Shown here piece after piece: positions 49,335-59,959 of a stretch of 64,000 nucleotides of DNA (within the stretch, counting starts at the first letter, position 1; every line of letters begins with the position of its first letter). A model generated the notes under the pieces. That model worked only from the letters and a program-made list of their open reading frames with translations, was not told the origin of the DNA and did no database searches. The translations under genes and the position numbers were made by a program. Location: contig JAAONU010000001.1 in the NCBI GenBank assembly GCA_012932295.1, positions 4,673,104 to 4,737,103 on the forward strand. Reading direction: 5' to 3'. The DNA is from Cyclina sinensis (Eukaryota > Mollusca > Bivalvia > Venerida > Veneridae).

Positions 49335-49830
49335 GACAAAGTGCAATGCCCAAGAACCAAAACTCCCTTTTGCACAAAAAGGAATTATTGCCCTTTGATT
49401 TTTTTATACTAAAAAGTATTGGAGGTATCAACTTGAAACTTCAAGAATGGATAGATCTCACTGAAAAAAGTGCATTGCCAAAGAACCATAACTCTTTTCA
49501 CGATAACTAGTTCATACTTAATTTTTGTCTAGGGCATAAAAAAAAGCATTGGAGGTATCAACTCGAAACTTCACAGATAAATAGATCTCATTTAGGAGTA
49601 TTGCAGTGCCTAAAAACCATAACTCTCTTTTGCAGTATTTTGGAGCTGTCGGTTTTTGTTTTTCCGGGGCATTACTCAAAAACTATTGAAGGTGTCAACT
49701 TGAAACTTCATAGATAAATAGATCTCATTGAGGAGAAGTGCAGTGCCCAATAACCATAACTTTTTTGCACAAATTTGGAATTATTATCCTTTTTAATTTT
49801 TTGTACTTTATTTTAGTTCGGGGCATAAAG
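49335..49830 (+). repeat. Tandem unit of about 120-150 bp, locus 2 (four units)
   Basis: The order AGAACCATAACTC, TTTTGCACAAA, GGAATTATTGCCCTTT, GGGGCATAA, TTGGAGGTATCAACTTGAAA, CTTCA(C/T)AGATAAATAGATCTC, ATTGAGGAG, TGCAGTGCCC recurs about four times. Same family as 38420-38745. Confidence 0.88.
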
Positions 49831-52160
49831 TTGCATGTTCCAATATATCAATAACTTAATGAAAAAGCGGCATGCGGGAGGTATTGGTGCCAGTACAGTT
49901 CTAATTTTCACAGACTGCATTTTTTGCATTAATTATCAAGGTAACATCAAGTTATAAGCTACCATTTTTGTGACCATTGCCTTGTTTCGGGGGCATTCGT
50001 GTCAGCGACACATTATATGTCTGACATTTCTTTCTTTCATTATTCTGCCTCGTTCTTTGTTAAGCAAGGACATATCAAAGATCACTTTACTCGCTTCTCG
50101 TCCATTATAAACTTAAAGCTGGCTTACTAACTTAAACTTACAAACTTACCACGAATTACAATGGTTTTAGGAAATAGATAATGAGACTTGAAACGATTTT
50201 AATGATTTGACTCTCGGCCGGGTTGTTTTGGGGTTATTTGGCAAGCTTACATCAAGTGAAATGTTGATACTCTGCTGTGCTTCCTAAGTTCATTCTTAAT
50301 ACTAATTAATTGTTCTCTACTATATAAGCTGATGGATAAGACAACAGAAGCCAAAGAAATTATGCAATATATATACACTTATGACCATTTAAAGACGAAC
50401 TTCTTAAACATGTAGCTTTTCCTGAAGACAAAAAGAGACAATTTACTGCCCCTTGGTGTTCGCATTAAGTCATAAAACAGCATTTAAGAATAAATAGATT
50501 ATCCAGAAGACTTAGAAAGCCATTGCTAATTACCAAGGAGGGACCTACTGAACCACACTTGTTACTTATCGCAACTCATGAAAACAGAGCTTCCGACACA
50601 GAACTCACATTATGATAGTACAATAAGAATTCTTTCAATGTTCTGAAATTTTTTTTTATATACAAACCATTGTTTTCAAATCAATTGCCTATGGTGTTTT
50701 GGGTGGTTCTTATTTCTGCAAGGACAAAACATTTTTGTGGATGTCTCAGTCTTTGCTTCGGAATTGTTTTGAAATTAATGAACCAAAGAGTAATTCGTAA
50801 CTAAATCATGTTGTGTTTTACTTTTATAGTTGGCTGTCTGGCAGCCTGGACACAGTCGAAAAGATAACATCTTTACATCTATTTGCAAACGGAATTCACA
50901 AACATATCAGTAAATATTGGATTTTGTAGTTAAAAAGGTCTAACATTTTTTTTCAAGAAGGAAGAATAGATAAGAAAATGCATAGGTGCACGTATAGGGA
51001 GACTTTGTACTCCTTCTAATGCAAAAATGTCATGGAACAAGATTTAGATATGATAAATCTATTAAAACCTTTTTATTAAAATAAAATACTAAATATAAAA
51101 AATATAATATACCAAATAATGTTACTGTTTCTTCAAGCCAAACTCATTTTGCATTCGTGAAAAGAAATAAAGAAAGGATTTGCAGAAATCAAAATAATCA
51201 AAAAATATTTTTCTGAATAAAGTGTGTCAATTTTGTTTCCCCAAAACTTATAAACTGGAATTATTCGCTGCAGTCAAATTGTAAAAGTCTGACAGCACAG
51301 ATTGTTTATTATGACATGCGCTAGCAAACTGTATAAAAAATTGCTTTTTACTGTTCCAGTGTGGCAGAAAATATTACTTTATGCGCAGTGTATCGTTCTA
51401 ATAGCACGGTAAATCATACAGTTTCTTTATTTCACGATTGAACTTACCAGAACTTAGGGTATATTGAGGGAGATTCTGTCAAAAAAATGACAAATGTGTC
51501 TTGATTCGCAAAATGTTCAGAAAATATATTTCAACTAGATTTATTGCCTGGTTATTGATTGCAAAGGCACACCGCCTAGTTTGTCTTTACCCTTAGATGC
51601 AAAATCAAGCTAAACTTCTTTTTACATTGTTAATTATATATTATAACATCCCAGTTTCGGAAATCTTTAGCCATCGCTATATTTTTTTCAGAACACAACA
51701 ACAAAAACTTTAGCAATCCTAGAAGTTGTAAAGAAACGAAGTTGCTTTGAAATTTCCTGACACGATAAGATTAAATATAACTCAGAAATAAAACATGTAC
51801 TTGCATATTTGTACTTCAATGTATTTAATAATTTTAATGTTTCAACCCTAGATCGAAAATCCTTTATTGATAATTGATCATGCAATATTATTTTTCTTAC
51901 TTTGTATTTTACTTTACCTTTATTTGATTTGTATGGTTTGCTAACCAGCAGCAACAAAGCTTAACTTGTCCATGATCCCCAAAGCTGCAATAGTGTTCAT
52001 TGCCTTGTTATTTTGTACCATGTACTTTTACAGCCATATATGTACGGCTTAAACTATGTTTTTGTTGCATCATTACTCCATAATGAAACGAATAATGTAA
52101 ATGATTTTGTAACTAAGAACTGTAACTAAAGCTGCAACGTCTTTGAAACATAATTCAGAA
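49831..52160. other. AT-rich interval, no gene seen
   Basis: Short frames only, up to 89 codons. No repeat family identified. Confidence 0.55.
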
Positions 52161-52163
52161 ATG

Positions 52164-52367
52164 TTAACCCTTCTCCTGCTGGCGGCAATTGGGTTTACCT
52201 TTGCGACCAGGGCAGACCAAGATCAGGCTGCACGGATATCATGGTCTGCACTATTCGCCATTCAGTCAGTAAATTTTTAAGAAGCTAAACAGTAAACAAT
52301 AAATGGGTTTGTCCAAATTGAAATATGGACAAGTCAATTTAAGATAGTTAGCAGGATTAGCGTTAAT
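52164..52367 (+). mobile_element. Dispersed non-autonomous element of bivalve type
   Basis: Begins TTAACCCTTCTCCTGCTGGC and contains GACCAGGGCAGACCAAGATC, CATGGTCTGCACTATTCGCC, ATTCAGTCAGTAAATTTTTA and CAATAAATGGGTTTGTCC. It ends in TTAGCAGGATTAGCGTTAA, which partly inverts the start (TTAACCCTT...GCTG). I recognise this as a repeat abundant in bivalve sequence. It has no open frame. Confidence 0.75.
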
Positions 52368-53300
52368 TTCGTACTAATTAAAGAATGATTCTCATTAGTC
52401 TGTGTGGTCACTGAGCATGAACATGTTGCCCTTGTACCATTTACAGTATTAATGGTACAGTGATATATAAGTACATAGCAGAGACACAGAAAAGACAAAA
52501 CGTGTCTTTTGAAAAAACAACAACAACAAAACAACAACAAAAAAAACAGGTAACATATAAAATACAATAATTAGTTACGATGCACTCTTGCAACAATTAT
52601 AATCAGAGATCGTTATCACATGTCTCGGTAGCTTTGCAACAAAACGTGTGCCACAAGCAATCATTTCAAACATGCATATAAAATACTCCTTTTTGTATCC
52701 TTAAAGGACTGCATCAAAAAGCAACTAATAAAGTAACATAAGCGGAAGTTTCCACATCACATTAAGACATTTGATATGCTTTCTGCCAACGGTAACAATG
52801 ATTTGGAAGAGTGGAGTGATTGTTTGCCACACTTCATGCTATACAGTCTCATTAAGAAACAACATGTCTAGCCAAACGACAAAATGGAGGAAAAGGTCAC
52901 TGGGTCAGATCTATATACTAAGTTCTACAGAATGTACTATTAAGCTAGGACAAAATATTTGGCCATTAGCGGTGAAATACAAACCCAATTAGATGTAGCG
53001 CTTGGGACATCACCATCTAAAATGGATAATTAACAATATTAAAATCAAAATCATATCTTTTATCGTGTATTTTAGTAGGTAGGAAACATTTTTCAAAAGA
53101 AGATTTAGATAATAACGTTGCATGTCTGAAATGTTTGCTTTATTAAGCTAGAATTCATTTGAATATATTTTATTGACCAGCGATGGAAAATGGTTATTAT
53201 CTATATTTTACAAATCTTCAAGATACCTCATGGTGTTGTTAAAGACTGTAATTATTCATGTTTTGTTCACGTGAAAGAGATAACATTAAGTTTCTTCCTT
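52368..53300. other. AT-rich interval with an (AAC)n run
   Basis: An AAC/AAAAC run lies at 52516-52548. Short frames only. Confidence 0.5.
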
Positions 53301-53304
53301 AGCA

Positions 53305-53368
<64 letters not shown>
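53305..53368. repeat. (AT)n microsatellite
   Basis: About 31 uninterrupted TA dinucleotides. It makes a Tyr-Ile run in a chance 95-codon frame. Confidence 0.98.
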
Positions 53369-53372
<4 letters not shown>

Positions 53373-53802
53373 GATCACACATTTAGTTCCCATCGGGATG
53401 CCAACTACCTGTTTATAAATAGAGTTCCAAAAAGATTATCTTGTAAGAAAGAGAGCGACTTGACTAAAAAAAATTGAAGGAAAAGTAAGGTTCTACACCA
53501 TATCTTACAGTTTTTTTTGTTACAAATGTCTCAGGTTTTCAAATAGTATTATAGCCAAATGCAGAATCTAACAATATTATAATGCACTGGCAAATTGACT
53601 TCTCTCTTTAAAATACATTAATTATTATAGGTTTTTATCACGTTTTGGAAACAATGGATGATCTTTCTCTAACGGTCGTTATTTAAACAAATATAATCGT
53701 GTTTCTGTTACTTGTTTAGGAAACATGCATATTGAATATATTTCTGTAAACTTGAATGTCTACTTATCGTAGTAATGTTATTCGATTAGGCTTATGTATT
53801 GC

Positions 53803-54220
53803 ACACTTTGTGTCATCGTCGGTGACCCCCGGTACATATTCCGCACAACTACATTATGTACCGTAGGATAATTGACTGCTGATTATTCGTTTTCATGAAT
53901 ATTTATTAGCACAGGGATGTAACTCTTCGTCGAATGAGATGCCGCATTACAAATAGACACTCTTCAGTGTGGAGAGTAGGCATAATGAAAAGTTACTGAA
54001 AATAGACGTATTTCCCAGGATTTAAACATAGGCGCGGAAGGCAAATTGTAACAAGTAATTTCACTGGCTGACATTCCGCAAGGGAAATCTTACGGAAACC
54101 AATGAAAGTAGGTAATGAATTATTCATGAGTACGAAATTTTACCAGCCAATTGTCCCACGGTAGATAAATAGAGTGAAACGGAATGGATCGAACGTGGGT
54201 TTCCGACGATGACTTTGTGT
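53803..54220. mobile_element. MITE-like element with inverted ends, about 418 bp
   Basis: The left end GTGTCATCGTCGGTGACCCC and the reverse complement of the right end, AAAGTCATCGTCGGAAACCC, match over about 20 bp with a few differences. No open frame inside. The left part also has a small hairpin GGTACATA...TATGTACC. A diverged relative of the left end may start at 63642. Confidence 0.65.
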
Positions 54221-54849
54221 ATAAGTTAATCTACGCTACATTTTCATCTTTATAATTGCCTGCCTTTGCTTTTTCTCGAATCCACATTCTACTCCTTAAA
54301 TTTTATGATATTCAAAAATGAAGTTCCTAAAATGGCATAATATGCAATTGATAGATTTCATTTGTTAGCTGTTGTTTATAGAGCTTGTAACAATGTGAGA
54401 CTTCAATGAACTCAATCTTCGCGTGCCAAAAACACCTTTGAAACGCGGGTATCGGTACCACAAATTAAGAAAAACGTTTAACAAGTTTTATCGCCGATTC
54501 CTAGATTTACGTAAAAAATACAATTGAAGTTTAAAATCACTACACTGCAATATGATTTCTCAAACAGTGTTTTATGAAGATTTGATTTATTAATTAAAGA
54601 AAATAAAAAACAATATTAATTTCTGCACATTATTCATACAAACCATCTATAAATTCAAAAAGAAAATCTACCAACATGATATTCTACAGGGCTCTGCCCT
54701 GCTTTGTGATTAAACTTTCTACAGTTCTACAGCTCTGCCTGCCTCTTTGTTTGCACGACGGTGGCGTGGGTTTGAGAGTTTATAAATTTTTTTTTGGAAA
54801 ATATTGAAAAGAACGTTGAAACTTTATCAGTTTTTTTTTGTTTCTACCA

Positions 54850-55170
54850 TCGTGTTTTTGCTGATTTGATCCAAGTGCTCTAGTCTCGGAAAGTCATTGA
54901 GTACCTATCCTTTTCGCTCTACAATGCCATAACCTTTTGCATGCAATATTGTCGAGTTGATGGGTTGGTTGAAATAAATGCCCGAGGAAAACTTGTTTTT
55001 GTTTGTTCTTGTGAAAATCTTTTTGGGCAAGTTTGAGGTTGGTGCACCCTAGAACCTGTTTTAAACCTTCTGTGGCAAATGTTTTGCAACTGACCATTTC
55101 AAGGCGGTAAGCCCACGGTTTCTCATTTTCGTTAAATGTTTGTGGTTCATTTTTCAGTTGATCTATAAAC
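54850..55170 (+). repeat. Dispersed repeat, copy 2 (partner at 5625-5960)
   Basis: Same orientation as copy 1, with the clearest identity over 54880-54975. It lies about 300 bp before the half-palindrome element at 55474, and I cannot tell whether the two belong to one composite element. Confidence 0.7.
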
Positions 55171-55257
55171 AAATTTATGTTGTCTTTTTCCTTTTCTTTT
55201 TCACTGTGTGTTTTGACTGTGTTTTTTCTTGATTTGCATTTTCATTCTTTGTTTAGA

Positions 55258-55335
55258 GCGAACATACTGTGAAATCATTTTTGTTCGCGTTGGACGAATT
55301 TCCGCGTATTTCGCGTATATTGTAAAACAAATGTC
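55258..55335 (+). repeat. Fragment of a GTGAAATCATT...TTCGCG repeat
   Basis: CTGTGAAATCATTTTTGTTC then GCGTTGGACGAATTTCCGCG and TATTTCGCG resemble the start of a common bivalve dispersed repeat (GTGAAATCATTAATTTTCG type). Only one end is present. Confidence 0.4.
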
Positions 55336-55473
55336 TCACCTTTTTGATTGACTGATTTATTTTACTCGTCTTCATCAGATACTGCCACAGAATGACTGAC
55401 GCTCACGAGTACTTCTAACTACATTTTAGTGCACGAGTAATTTTCTTCGTGAAACTTCGATATATTACAGCCT

Positions 55474-55705
55474 CAATGGTAGGATACTACATCATCGCGC
55501 ACCTGTTTTATGCTCACTCGCGGATCAACAACCCGTCGCGTGAAAGGTAAAATGGTCTTTTTCAATAAGACCTCTGTAGTGTTACAAAAAACATGTTGTG
55601 CACCGAAGATTGGCTGGTGTGCTTTGTATTTACGTAAAGAATAATGATATTGTAAAATTCTAGTTTCGACCTGAAAACGGATGAATGTTTTTTTCTGAAT
55701 GCATG
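55474..55705 (+). mobile_element. Half-copy (single arm) of the 21-kb palindromic element
   Basis: Starts CAATGGTAGGATACTAC, the outer end of the palindrome, and follows the left arm (TGTGCACCGAAGATTGGCTG, TGTATTTACGTAAAGAAT, TGTAAAATTCTAG) as far as CTGAATGCATG, the palindrome centre. It then continues into unrelated sequence. Outward of the shared end there is no further match, so CAATGG(T) marks the element boundary. Confidence 0.88.
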
Positions 55706-58222
55706 TTGCAGAAAATCTTCATTGAATTGGTTTCCCAGTCGTTTACAGTTTTCCATGTTTTTTGTAATGTATTGTCTATATCAACCTCCTAATATCTTGG
55801 CCAAGTTCCGACAAATTGTCTTTGATTTTTTGCCTTCTTTCATGTAACTGAACCCGATACCAATCCGTCTTGTTAAAGTTAGCTGCAGTTAACTTGTCAT
55901 AATCATTTGTTGTCACTTACAAATTGCTAAAAATACTGGACCTGGCCTCTTAACGAGACTGCAAGTTAAGACCCTTTCATAATAAGACTACTGGAAACAA
56001 CTTAGTAGAAAAAACTGCACTAAGACTTACTAGAAACAGCCTGATCAACACTTGACCAGTACTAAAAAAAAAAAAAAAAAAAAGTCTGTCCCATCCCATT
56101 TTGAAACCCCAACTTTGACCTAGATTGGTTTATCCTCAACTCATTTCGACAAATAAACTGCATTTTTGCGATAAAGAAAAAAGTCACCCTCAGGAATTTC
56201 AAGGATTTTCTTTTTAAATTTCCCGTTTTCATGTAAACCTCCGTCGATTTTTCTCTATGGCAAATCACTGTTGTTTACACCGTGACGCCATTGCCGATGG
56301 ATCTCTTTTTTGAAGAAATGCGGGAAATCGCTCGCGAAAGCACAGGGGGGAGTTTCACAATTACTTGTTTAAACGCCAGAAAAAATGTTTGTAAGTAAGT
56401 AGTATAATTATATGCTGATATATTTTGTACAAAAATAAACAAACTGAGAAATAGTTTAGATAAGAAAAAATAAAAGCTATTTATCCCATTATTATCATCC
56501 CAAACGGTTGCACGCGACTTTTTCGGAAGTTTTCCTAACATTAACACTGCTACGGTGTAAATAAAGAGGTATAAGATCCACTTACTTGTAAAATTTTTTT
56601 CCATAATTTCCATTTGAATGTATCCTTTATTACAGAATATTCCTAATTAAGTCATTATAACTGCAAACTCACACACTATGCAGAACTCCAAATCCACATT
56701 TAAAACGCCAATTCAAGTCAACGAGTGAATTTATCCGTGATATTTTTAAATGTTGATTTTTTTCAGGTACTAGCTGAACTATACAAGTGAAACAATAACT
56801 TTGATTCAGTATTTTCAAATCGTATAGTTCAAATAAACCTGATTTTACAGTCCATCAGTTTACCAAATTCCATCATCCTGCTTTTAACAACACAGATTAA
56901 TACGGTTATAAGAATTACACATGTTCTATCCAACTCTTATACCGCTGAAACTGACGACTTTTTGAAAAATGCGCCTCTTAACTTTACACAAATACATAGA
57001 CATACTTTATATCCAATCAACTTTCAATATGCACCCTCTAATATCTGACGTCATAAATTATCACGTGTGTATAATATGTGACGTACTTTTATACAGGGGT
57101 ATTCTCAATAATTTTAATTGCTTTCAATTCAATCAGATCACTAGCGAACGATAGGCCAGCTTGTGTACTACCTGTTCGCTGAAAACTGGAGAGACAAATT
57201 TAATCTCCCCTTTGCAGGGTTGTTGAAATGATTGGTACTGTGATATTTAATGACACGTGAAAAGTTATGAATTTCATTATAAAGGGTTGTAAATATCAGT
57301 ACAGCAGCATTCCATGTGTCGTGTTTTATTTTCTGAACCACATAACTGGCAAATGTATATCAACTGATAAAAAATCAAGAGCCTGTGAGAGAGAGCATGT
57401 CTTTAAAGAATTATTATTGCTATACTAAATCTTTCCCCAATAGGGCGACTCATTTATACTTGTCTATTTATATACAACTTTACATCTGGTTTTAAGAGCT
57501 CACTTCACCAATTTCCTTTTCATGTTTGCCCATAAATTCACTCAAAAATATTTGACAGGAGAAGCTATGCGATTAGCATAAAAACTCATTTCATCTACTG
57601 GACAGGTAACTGTCTGAGACTTTTGCAGGTCATGTTTGGTTGATAAAAGTTTTTCTTATTTATTTGCTTATTCGTTTTTGTTGTCAAATTACTATTGCCA
57701 CTGGGGCCTTCAGCTTGTTCGTGGCTTTGGAAAATTTGGGCTTTTGAACGGTAGTTACTCTCTGAAGCGTTATGTTTCATACAGCGTGACGCTTCATAAT
57801 TACCGCTTTTGCCGTTTCCAATTAACCTAAACAGGTGCGCGCGGTAGTTCACATCTTGTTTATAAATGAAATTGCAATAAGTGCAAACCTGAATAAAATC
57901 CTTGGCTACTAAACATTTACTTTATTTATAACACTAAATTCAAACAGTGCAAACAAAGCCATAACACATTAATGTCTCAGGCCGTTTCAATATGTGGTTG
58001 AGGTGCGAGATGGCAAAATGACCAGTCAAAGAAGTATTCTCTGTAACTAAACAGTCTTATCAGCGGACCTTATGTTTTGTGACGTTGTAATGTTATCTTG
58101 TATAAACCAATACTATAGTCTCCGGCTACTCCCATGTACAATAGACCAACAGCCAGATCCAAAGATTATGCACGAATGTAATTCGGGAAGCACTGGTTAT
58201 ATAGAAAATAAGTATAAAAAAT
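55706..58222. other. AT-rich interval, no gene seen
   Basis: Holds a poly-A run (56065-56083) that could end a retrotransposed minus- or plus-strand fragment, but I recognise no body. Short frames of up to 112 codons without domains. Confidence 0.5.
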
Positions 58223-58223
58223 T

Positions 58224-58310
58224 GGTCATATATCAAGTTTGATGGAATTTATTGCGAGCGAAGCCGAAGGCGTAGCGAAGCAATAAGTTCTATAAAATTT
58301 GATATAGTCC
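58224..58310. repeat. Long hairpin with a GC-rich loop
   Basis: The left arm (58224-58255, ending GGAATTTATTGC) pairs with the right arm GCAATAAGTTCTATAAAATT plus TGATATAGTCC (58280-58310) with few mismatches. The 24-base loop reads GAGCGAAGCCGAAGGCGTAG followed by CGAA. Likely a fold-back transposon end or a mini-MITE. Confidence 0.75.
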
Positions 58311-58672
58311 AATAACTTGCTTACAGTTTGTCACGTACGCACGACGGCAACGTCCTCTGAAGTCTTGTTAAGACCGCCTTTTCATTTTGACTGACACCTC
58401 TAGTGCCCAAAAAGATGTCGATTGCCTGTCATTCAAGTTGTCACGAGGCTTTTTTCTACTTGTACAGTTCGGTTTATAATGCCCGTATGTTATTCTAGCT
58501 ATTTTGCATAACTCCACCCACATACCACATGTCTCGCGCTGTTCATATCAAAGAAAATAAGTCACTTATTTTTTCATACAGATTATTTTATGGGATATAT
58601 TTTTCAAATCTAAATTGAATATGGCCTCTCTGATTGGATAAGACACTAGGGCAAACTGTAAACATAGATAGG

Positions 58673-59120
58673 GTTACTACCGCTTGCAAAACTGATAAGA
58701 GTTTCACGTATTCGGAACGCGGTAAAAAGTGACTTTACGATATTTATTTCAGTAGCATAATCTGTCACTTTACTGATAATCCAATCACAGCGAGGCAGTT
58801 TTCTCAGGTATAGCTGTCAATAAATCTGCGTCTTGCAATCTACCCGCAGCCAGAAAAAATGTGCCTGAGCGGCGCCAAAGTTGCTGTGTCGTAATTGTCG
58901 CTGCGTTACTACCGGAAATCTTCGATTAATATTAATTTCCTGACCGCTTTTCCATTTCGTATACAGAATGACGCCAGAATGACACTATTGACAGGTAAAA
59001 GGCGGAGCTTGAAAGAAACACATTGGGCGGCGCTTTGATTGATTTTTGACAGGTGTACCGACAAGTCTCGCTCTTTACGTAACAGTGTAAACTCTAATCA
59101 GTTTTGTAAGCGGTAGTAAC
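58673..59120 (+). mobile_element. MITE, copy 2 (inverted partner at 46457-46889)
   Basis: Inverted ends GTTACTACCGCTTGCAAAAC (continuing TGATAAGAGTTT) and AAACTCTAATCAGTTTTGTA (continuing AGCGGTAGTAAC) are about 30 bp and nearly perfect. This gives the full element of 448 bp. The internal sequence matches copy 1 in reverse orientation, with small indels. No transposase frame. Confidence 0.92.
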
Positions 59121-59403
59121 AGCTGTGGCATTTGTTTTACTACAGCTTCTTCTAGGAACATATCACCCTAACATCTTTACATACAAGGGTTGAATCTCAT
59201 TATATAGCGATTTCAAAGTCTTGAAGATGGATTAAAAGTAAGCGAGGAAGTTTTAAACCGGCTAAATTCTCAATAACTTTTGTGTGTTGAACTTTAAGAT
59301 GATTGAACTTAAGATTTAATTCATATATGAAAGTATTTTCAATGCTCTTAATTATACAAAACTTTCCTCTCGAGTTCCGTCAAATGGTGAAATGAAATTG
59401 TGA

Positions 59404-59959
59404 AAATGTATCAGTGTTTTCCTTTATTGGCATATGAATATCGATTACATTTTAGTTCCCTTAAAATTTCAAGATTGTCCTTGTAAACACTGTGCTCGTG
59501 TAAAACTTTTAAAAGAGTCTCGTGCCCTTATAACTCCAAACTACTGGAACAAGTGCAAAAACCATGTGATCAATGAGATTGAAAGGTAGCTATGGCGCAT
59601 CGATGGTATTCGTGATGGCGAAGTTGCTCCTGTTGTCATTTCTGTCAGCGAAGCAGACAATACAGACGACGAAGACGGACTGCTTTCTAATGGAGACGAG
59701 AACGACACGTCATAATGACAATACGGACCTGGACGAACCTTTACGGAATTGAATAAATGAAGCTGCGGGCGTTAAAGATGAGAGTGAGGATGAGTGTGAG
59801 AATACTGTTTGCGATGTATGTGGATTGTGAGAACCTGTCGATTGTGATGATAATGATATCGAGTCGGTGTGTTGTGATGCATGTGAAAAGTAGAGTCATC
59901 GTGTGTGTCTGAGAATGAAGACAATTACTGCCAATCACATTTTTTGTAATAAGTGCAAA
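59404..59959 (+). pseudogene. Broken open frame with a PHD-finger-like C-terminus
   Basis: From 59404 a frame runs ...DCPCKHCARVKLLKESRALI, then TPNYWNKCKNHVINEIER, a TAG, then LWRIDGIRDGEVAPVVISV and an acidic stretch DNTDDEDGLLSNGDEND, then two stops. After a frame change it resumes KDESEDECENTVCDVCGL, then stop, EPVDCDDNDIESVCCDACEK, stop, SHRVCL and FCNKCK. The spacing C-x2-C, C-C-D-x-C, H-x2-C-L, F-C-x2-C is that of a PHD zinc finger, and a TAG stands exactly where PHD fingers have Trp. At least four stops and one frameshift make it dead. The parent gene, host or transposon-borne, is unknown. Confidence 0.6.

Noticed and set aside
53190..53477. 95-codon + frame with a Tyr-Ile run
   Set aside because: Product of the (AT)n microsatellite.
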